The position numbers and the translations under genes were made by a program. From assembly GCF_001427585.1 (NCBI RefSeq), contig NZ_LMGY01000012.1:297303-361302 (forward strand): DNA of 64,000 nt, written 5' to 3'. This DNA is from Pseudoxanthomonas sp. Root630 (lineage in GTDB: Bacteria > Pseudomonadota > Gammaproteobacteria > Xanthomonadales > Xanthomonadaceae). Numbering within the stretch: the first letter of the stretch is position 1; every line of letters starts with the position of its first letter. This document shows positions 60,071 through 64,000 of the stretch, piece by piece. Under the pieces are notes generated by a model. That model was not told the DNA's origin. It searched no databases and was given only the letters and a program-made list of their open reading frames with translations.

Positions 60071-60868
60071 ATGGCGAGCTTTAGCTTTCAGATAAAAAGT
60101 GGCGGCAAGGGGTGCGCGTTGAGCCACTCCAGGTATGTGGCGCGGCAGGGGTATCATGGTGCCAGAGGGGATCTAGTCCTCTCAGGACACGGCAACTTTC
60201 CAGCGTGGACGGGCGGGAACCCTGAAGTGTTCTGGCGGGCGGCCGACGAGCATGAGCGCGTCAATGGCGCGACGTACCGTGAGCTCGTCATCGCGCTCCC
60301 GAACGAGTTGGCAGGACCGCCATTGCTTCCACTGGTATCGGACTTGGTCCACCAGCTTGTCGGACCACGACCCTATCAATACGCGGTGCATTCGCCGCGG
60401 TCATCCCTGCAGGGCGAGCAGAACCTGCACATGCACCTCATGTACTCCGACCGCACGTCGGATGGATACGAGCGCCCGCCTGAGCAGACATTCGCGCGCT
60501 TCAACGCGGTCTACCCATGGCAAGGTGGTTGCAGGAAGATGAGCGTAGGTCGCACGCGGATGCAGGTGCGTAACGACTTGATCGCCATGCGCAAGCTGGC
60601 GGCAGACATCCAGAATGCACATCTTGCACGGCAAGGCTATGTCGTACGCGTCGATCACAGGAGTCTGCGGGAGCAAGGCACGCTCCGTGCACCTGAGCGT
60701 CACTTGGGGCCAGGTCGGGTCCGCAGGATGTCAGGCACAGAAAGAGCAGAATACACCGCTACCCGTGGTTCGGGCGGGCCTAAGCCGCGGGTAGACTCGC
60801 CCAGCAAGGCGCATTCTCGTCGTCCTCATGAATTGATGGCCGACCCCGGGGAGCATGAGCAAGCATGA
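60071..60868 (+). CDS. MobA/MobL-family relaxase (short)
   Basis: This 265-residue protein nicks the oriT and leads DNA transfer when a helper conjugation system is present. MobA/MobL features are ATYRELVIALPNEL and the His motif NLHMHLMYSDR (about residue 118-122), which binds the metal. The nicking Tyr is probably one of those in RYVARQGYHG. Full-length MobA proteins also have primase or helicase-like parts, missing here, so this is a minimal relaxase. Confidence 0.85.
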   Translation: MASFSFQIKSGGKGCALSHSRYVARQGYHGARGDLVLSGHGNFPAWTGGNPEVFWRAADEHERVNGATYRELVIALPNELAGPPLLPLVSDLVHQLVGPRPYQYAVHSPRSSLQGEQNLHMHLMYSDRTSDGYERPPEQTFARFNAVYPWQGGCRKMSVGRTRMQVRNDLIAMRKLAADIQNAHLARQGYVVRVDHRSLREQGTLRAPERHLGPGRVRRMSGTERAEYTATRGSGGPKPRVDSPSKAHSRRPHELMADPGEHEQA

Positions 60869-60931
60869 TGAAAATGGCGTGCTCAGTGCTTCATTTGTAG
60901 CAACGTGCAGGCGTGCACGTGATCCTGACAA

Positions 60932-60960
60932 CGAAAAAGGCCGCCCAAAGGGCGGCCGGG
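60932..60960 (-). terminator. Terminator after the DUF3987 gene
   Basis: An 8-bp stem (GGCCGCCC / GGGCGGCC, 60939-60946 and 60950-60957) with an AAA loop is followed on the minus strand by TTTTTCG. It lies between the convergent relaxase and DUF3987 genes. Confidence 0.85.
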
Positions 60961-60962
60961 GG

Positions 60963-62399
60963 TCACACGATGTGGTCATGAGCAAAGGCTGCGGGGTTGA
61001 GATGCAGGAGCCGCTTGCCTCTAGCGTGGTACTCGATCCGGATCGCCCCTTCGTTCTGGAGCTCCCATACAGCCCTCTCAAAGCGGGCCTGATCTCGGAC
61101 CGGATTGTACTTCCGGACCTCGTTCCAGGGGGCTGTGGCACGACCCTGACACCAGTACCGACGATGCAGGAATTCGCCCACCCTTTGCTTGTCCTGCTCC
61201 AGCAGCGGAACCTCGTGCCGTTCACCGAACACGCGTCGGAACTCACACAAATGCCATTGGATCACGTCCAGCGCGCGTTGAAGAGTTTCCTGGCTTATCT
61301 TTCCCTCAAGGTGGTTGAAGTGGTGGAAGATCGCAGCGACGCGGCCGGTAATCTCCAGCATCTTGGCTGCAGACTTCCGGATGCTGAAGAATTCACCGCC
61401 AGGGCGAAGTTGTGGTTCCAGCTTGTTGTGTACGTTCAGCCAAAGTTCTTTGGCCTCGGCGCTGAACTCGAGGAGGATGCGAGGTCGACTATTGGCTTGG
61501 CGCGTATCGGCCTCATCGAGAAGCTCGCTTATGCGTTGATGGAACGCTGGAAGATGCGCCCATACATGGTCCTCCGTCATCATGCGCCTGAACCCCACGT
61601 TGGATGTAGGCCAGGCAACCAGATAGCGGGCAAGATGACCTGAGCCATCGGCGACGTCGCCGCGCTTCTTCCAGAATTGATCAAAGACTTCCTCTTGGAC
61701 CATGATGCTAACGGTAATCCGGGGGTTCGTCGGACGCAGATGAAGGTCCTTACGCGCTCTGGGCATGGTGCTTTCACCATCCCATGCCTTGTTTAGAATT
61801 CCCATCTTGTCCATTGCGCCACCCCTGAGAACGAGCTCACCCTCGTCACTCATGATTGCAATCGACTTTCCATCGCCGTCCAAGGCTTCGAATAGGGCGC
61901 TCTCGGTAATGCTCTGGTGTAGCAAGTATTGTGGTACTGGCTTGCGAGGCTCGCTTAGCGCGACTGACATCAACTCGCCATGATACTGCTGCGGGTTCGC
62001 ATGGCTGTTCAGCGCGTCTTGAAGCTTTGCATCCAAGGATCTGTCGGCCGTTCGCCATATGCGCATGTCGGCCTCGTAGCGAGCCAGTGCTTGCCTGCAA
62101 TCTTCTGCGCGCTTCTGGTCGTGCGCGCGGAGCGGAGCTCCGACCCTCGCATCCACCGTAGTTTTGCCGATGCTAGAGTCTCCCAGCACCAGCATGTACA
62201 GGCATGTTGGGCGGATGAGCCCGGTGGGCAACAGAACGTCTACATTAGCTTGGCTGGCTACTGCCATCGAAGCCAGCATGGAGCTGCCTACAAGAGCGGG
62301 GGGCGCTTGAGTGTGGTTGATAACCTCCCAGGCGGCGTCGCGTACGAGGGTGTACATGGCGTCAACAGGATAAGGGGGAGGGGAAGTCATCGTGTTCAT
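60963..62399 (-). CDS. DUF3987 family ATPase-like protein of mobile elements
   Basis: This 478-residue protein has a P-loop GDSSIGKT at about residues 73-80 and a stretch SIAIMSDEGELVLRGG that could be the Walker B region. It belongs to the YfjI/DUF3987 type, usually found in prophages and integrative elements beside AlpA and thought to help replication. It overlaps the next upstream gene by 4 bases (ATGA). Confidence 0.82.
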   Translation of the reverse strand: MNTMTSPPPYPVDAMYTLVRDAAWEVINHTQAPPALVGSSMLASMAVASQANVDVLLPTGLIRPTCLYMLVLGDSSIGKTTVDARVGAPLRAHDQKRAEDCRQALARYEADMRIWRTADRSLDAKLQDALNSHANPQQYHGELMSVALSEPRKPVPQYLLHQSITESALFEALDGDGKSIAIMSDEGELVLRGGAMDKMGILNKAWDGESTMPRARKDLHLRPTNPRITVSIMVQEEVFDQFWKKRGDVADGSGHLARYLVAWPTSNVGFRRMMTEDHVWAHLPAFHQRISELLDEADTRQANSRPRILLEFSAEAKELWLNVHNKLEPQLRPGGEFFSIRKSAAKMLEITGRVAAIFHHFNHLEGKISQETLQRALDVIQWHLCEFRRVFGERHEVPLLEQDKQRVGEFLHRRYWCQGRATAPWNEVRKYNPVRDQARFERAVWELQNEGAIRIEYHARGKRLLHLNPAAFAHDHIV

Positions 62400-62701
62400 G
62401 CCTTGCTCCTCTCAGCCGGATCACCCGACTCGTTATCTGCGCCTGTGGCGTGAGCAGCCATCAGTGCCTTGAAACGGCTGGGATGCAGCTTCAGGCCTTG
62501 GGCCTGAAGCATGTCCAGGATGGCCTTCTGGCTGACGTGCTTGCTCAGCAGTTCGACGATGGTGGGGTACAACAGGGTAAAGAGCTGAGTCTTCTGGTGC
62601 TGCGCCTTAGGCTGGAGGGTGAGCAGAGCATCGGTGTATCGGCGGGCCCGCGCCTCGATGTCCTCGTTGGCTTCGCGCGTGACAGTGTCATTGTTCTTCA
62701 T
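62396..62701 (-). CDS. Small hypothetical element protein
   Basis: This 101-residue hydrophilic, mostly helical protein starts at MKNNDTVTREANED. I do not recognise it. The central part (LFTLLYPTIVELLSKHVSQKAILDMLQAQGLKLHPSRFKALM) resembles small DNA-binding or accessory proteins of mobilizable elements. It overlaps the DUF3987 start, so they are co-transcribed. Confidence 0.7.
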   Translation of the reverse strand: MKNNDTVTREANEDIEARARRYTDALLTLQPKAQHQKTQLFTLLYPTIVELLSKHVSQKAILDMLQAQGLKLHPSRFKALMAAHATGADNESGDPAERSKA

Positions 62702-62711
62702 ATGGCCCTCC

Positions 62712-63101
62712 TCAGCGCTTGACCTGCGCGTCAGCGCATGCAGTGACATAGGCCATCACGGCCGACCGCCACCACACCGACGGCGAGCGTTCGGAGGTGC
62801 CGAGCTTGAACGGCTTGGGGGCTCGGGGGTCATAAGAGGGCGAATTGACGTTGAGTCGGGCGTACCACGTACTCTTGCTGACGCCAACGATGGCCAGCAG
62901 CTCAGGCAGGCGAATAGCGTGATCAAGGCTAGGGACTTGCTGGATGGCGCGATAGATCGCCTCCAGGCGCTCCAGCATGGCCGGATGGGGGCGATCACCC
63001 GCGCTAGGATCGAGGCGGGAACTGTCTATCGCAAGAGACAGCCGGTTGCGATGAGGCGAGGGAAGGGGGAGTTGCGTGCTGGATGGAGCTTGGCGAGACA
63101 T
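62712..63101 (-). CDS. AlpA-family regulator
   Basis: This 129-residue protein has an AlpA-like helix-turn-helix in its middle (IRLPELLAIVGVSKSTWYARLN) and then the family pattern PRAPKPFKLG. AlpA proteins activate integrase or excision genes. It is first of the three-gene unit alpA-small protein-DUF3987. Confidence 0.8.
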   Translation of the reverse strand: MSRQAPSSTQLPLPSPHRNRLSLAIDSSRLDPSAGDRPHPAMLERLEAIYRAIQQVPSLDHAIRLPELLAIVGVSKSTWYARLNVNSPSYDPRAPKPFKLGTSERSPSVWWRSAVMAYVTACADAQVKR

Positions 63102-63198
63102 GGATTCCTCCGGTTGATGCGGCTAGTGCGCCGCGGTGTGGAGGAGTCTTGCCAAGTCCAGGCTATTGCCAAAATTGCGGCTAGCTGCTGGATTTACT

Positions 63199-64000
63199 TT
63201 AGCGCCGTTTTCTGCTAGCGGACATCTCTTCCATCTTCCGGCATATGCCGTTGTACACGTCCGCTAGCTCTTCGTACGGAGGCGTTTTTTTTCGAACCCA
63301 AGAACGTAATTTTTGCGCCAATTGATCAGACGCGTCCCATTGTGCGGACGTGTCATTGGGATTCAGGTTACTGAGCGCTTCTAGTAGTCCGGAGTACGCC
63401 GGATTTGTCGAGATCAGATGCGCAGTTTTGCCTAGCAGGAAGTCGGGGCCTTGCAAAGACCTGTCGACTTTAATTTCTCGCATGACTTCCAAAGCTGCCG
63501 CGGCGATCGCGTCCCGTATCGCCTTCCCAGATTGCCTGCCTGCCTTACTTTTTGCTTCGGACTCGGTTCTTGGTGAATGTACGATCCCAAGAAAGAAATG
63601 AGCTTCAATTAGGCAATGCAGGGCGCGCAACGTGTCGTTGCTCAGGTAAGCATTTTGACCTTCAATCCAGTAAGCGATCGCTATTTCAAGTGCGATACTG
63701 AGAGGTAAGCTCGCTGCAGTGACCGTTTTGTCGCGCTCAACTTGCGCTTGAGTTACTGCATCGTGGGCCGTAACTCGGCGCTCGGTATCGGTGATCCCAA
63801 TGTGCATTTCGTGTTCTGTGCGGATCATCTTCTCCCATGCTTTTGCTAGCTCCTCCTGAGCTATTTTGTATCTCCTTTTCCTTCGAATAGACGCGTCTTG
63901 GCGCCATTTCGCGTAGGCAGATGCATTTCTCTTCTCCTTGAGATTGTCACAGACATTGCTCCAGAAATGATCGAACTTAGGGCTGAATTTCCTTGTGTCG
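63199..64000 (-). CDS. Hypothetical protein, N-terminus beyond window
   Basis: The frame is open from the stop at 63199 to the right edge. An ATG at 63828 gives 209 residues, but codons upstream continue without a stop to position 63999 (KFDHFWSNVCDNLKEKR, RRKRRYKIAQEELAKAWEKM), so the true start is probably outside. The visible part is basic and helical at first, then mixed (EGQNAYLSNDTLRALHCLIEAHFFLGIVHS). I do not recognise it. It lies just upstream of the AlpA-like gene on the same strand. Confidence 0.6.
   Translation of the reverse strand, partial: DTRKFSPKFDHFWSNVCDNLKEKRNASAYAKWRQDASIRRKRRYKIAQEELAKAWEKMIRTEHEMHIGITDTERRVTAHDAVTQAQVERDKTVTAASLPLSIALEIAIAYWIEGQNAYLSNDTLRALHCLIEAHFFLGIVHSPRTESEAKSKAGRQSGKAIRDAIAAAALEVMREIKVDRSLQGPDFLLGKTAHLISTNPAYSGLLEALSNLNPNDTSAQWDASDQLAQKLRSWVRKKTPPYEELADVYNGICRKMEEMSASRKRR

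Larger units (their letters stand above)
49857..64000. mobile_element. Integrative mobilizable element at tRNA-Thr (right end beyond window)
   Basis: A tyrosine integrase right after the tRNA, followed by relaxase, oriT-like site, DUF3987 protein, AlpA-like regulator, DUF932 and RadC-like genes, and a large defence-like ATPase gene, mark an integrated element. GC content and codon use differ from the left part of the window. No conjugation (type IV secretion) genes are seen so far, so it is probably mobilizable rather than self-transmissible. The right junction should repeat the 3' end of the tRNA and is not in view. Confidence 0.85.

Noticed and set aside
1..64000. CRISPR arrays, rRNA genes and complete insertion sequences
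   Set aside because: I saw no regularly spaced direct repeats, rRNA sequence or transposase gene in the window.

Overview
The window is a high-GC gammaproteobacterial chromosome. Gene order and protein character point to the Xanthomonadaceae, most likely Pseudoxanthomonas or a close relative. The evidence is the many TonB-dependent receptors of the Xanthomonas carbohydrate type, a PhoP/PhoQ pair that reads like the Xanthomonas one, a DhaL-DegV fusion, and a plsY-birA-coaX-SPOR block. This placement is inferred from protein character; no database search was run.

Region 1 (1-18000) is a pectin/hexuronate utilisation locus. On the minus strand an operon runs from an FAH-family enzyme through a three-part TRAP transporter to a PL10 pectate lyase and a GH43 glycosidase cut by the window edge. 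Divergent from it is a PL1-type pectate lyase. Two large TonB-dependent receptors follow, each with its own promoter and a shared operator-like motif. Then come 2-keto-3-deoxygluconate kinase, a CitE-like lyase, and a sodium:solute symporter with an N-terminal beta-propeller. The implied flow is: secreted lyases cut pectin, receptors import the oligomers, TRAP/SSS carriers bring uronates across the inner membrane, and KdgK phosphorylates KDG.

Region 2 (18065-29054) is a co-directional LysR / TonB receptor / serine hydrolase / ribokinase / glycosidase-FGE-like fusion / GH127 / CoA-transferase cluster with many overlapping genes. Its substrate is unknown, and it is one of the two best candidates here for an undescribed system.

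Region 3 (29055-37899) is a complete Kdp potassium system (kdpF-A-B-C-D-E). It is preceded by a TorF-type porin and by TTTACG repeats that could be KdpE sites. kdpA carries an in-frame insert with the structure of a dispersed palindromic repeat.

Region 4 (37930-49856) is ordinary housekeeping: dusA, an arginine-deiminase-like enzyme, a PepSY-like protein with PhoP/PhoQ, an MtfA peptidase, DhaL-DegV, plsY, birA, coaX, an SPOR protein and tRNA-Thr(TGT).

Region 5 (49857 to the window end) is an integrative mobilizable element next to tRNA-Thr. It holds a P4-type integrase, a very large nuclease-STAND NTPase resembling antiviral Avs proteins, DUF932 and RadC-like genes, an XRE regulator, two lipoproteins flanking a membrane protein, a MobA-type relaxase with an IncQ-like oriT, a DUF3987 protein, an AlpA-like regulator, and a gene running off the right edge. 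Its right attachment site is not in view.
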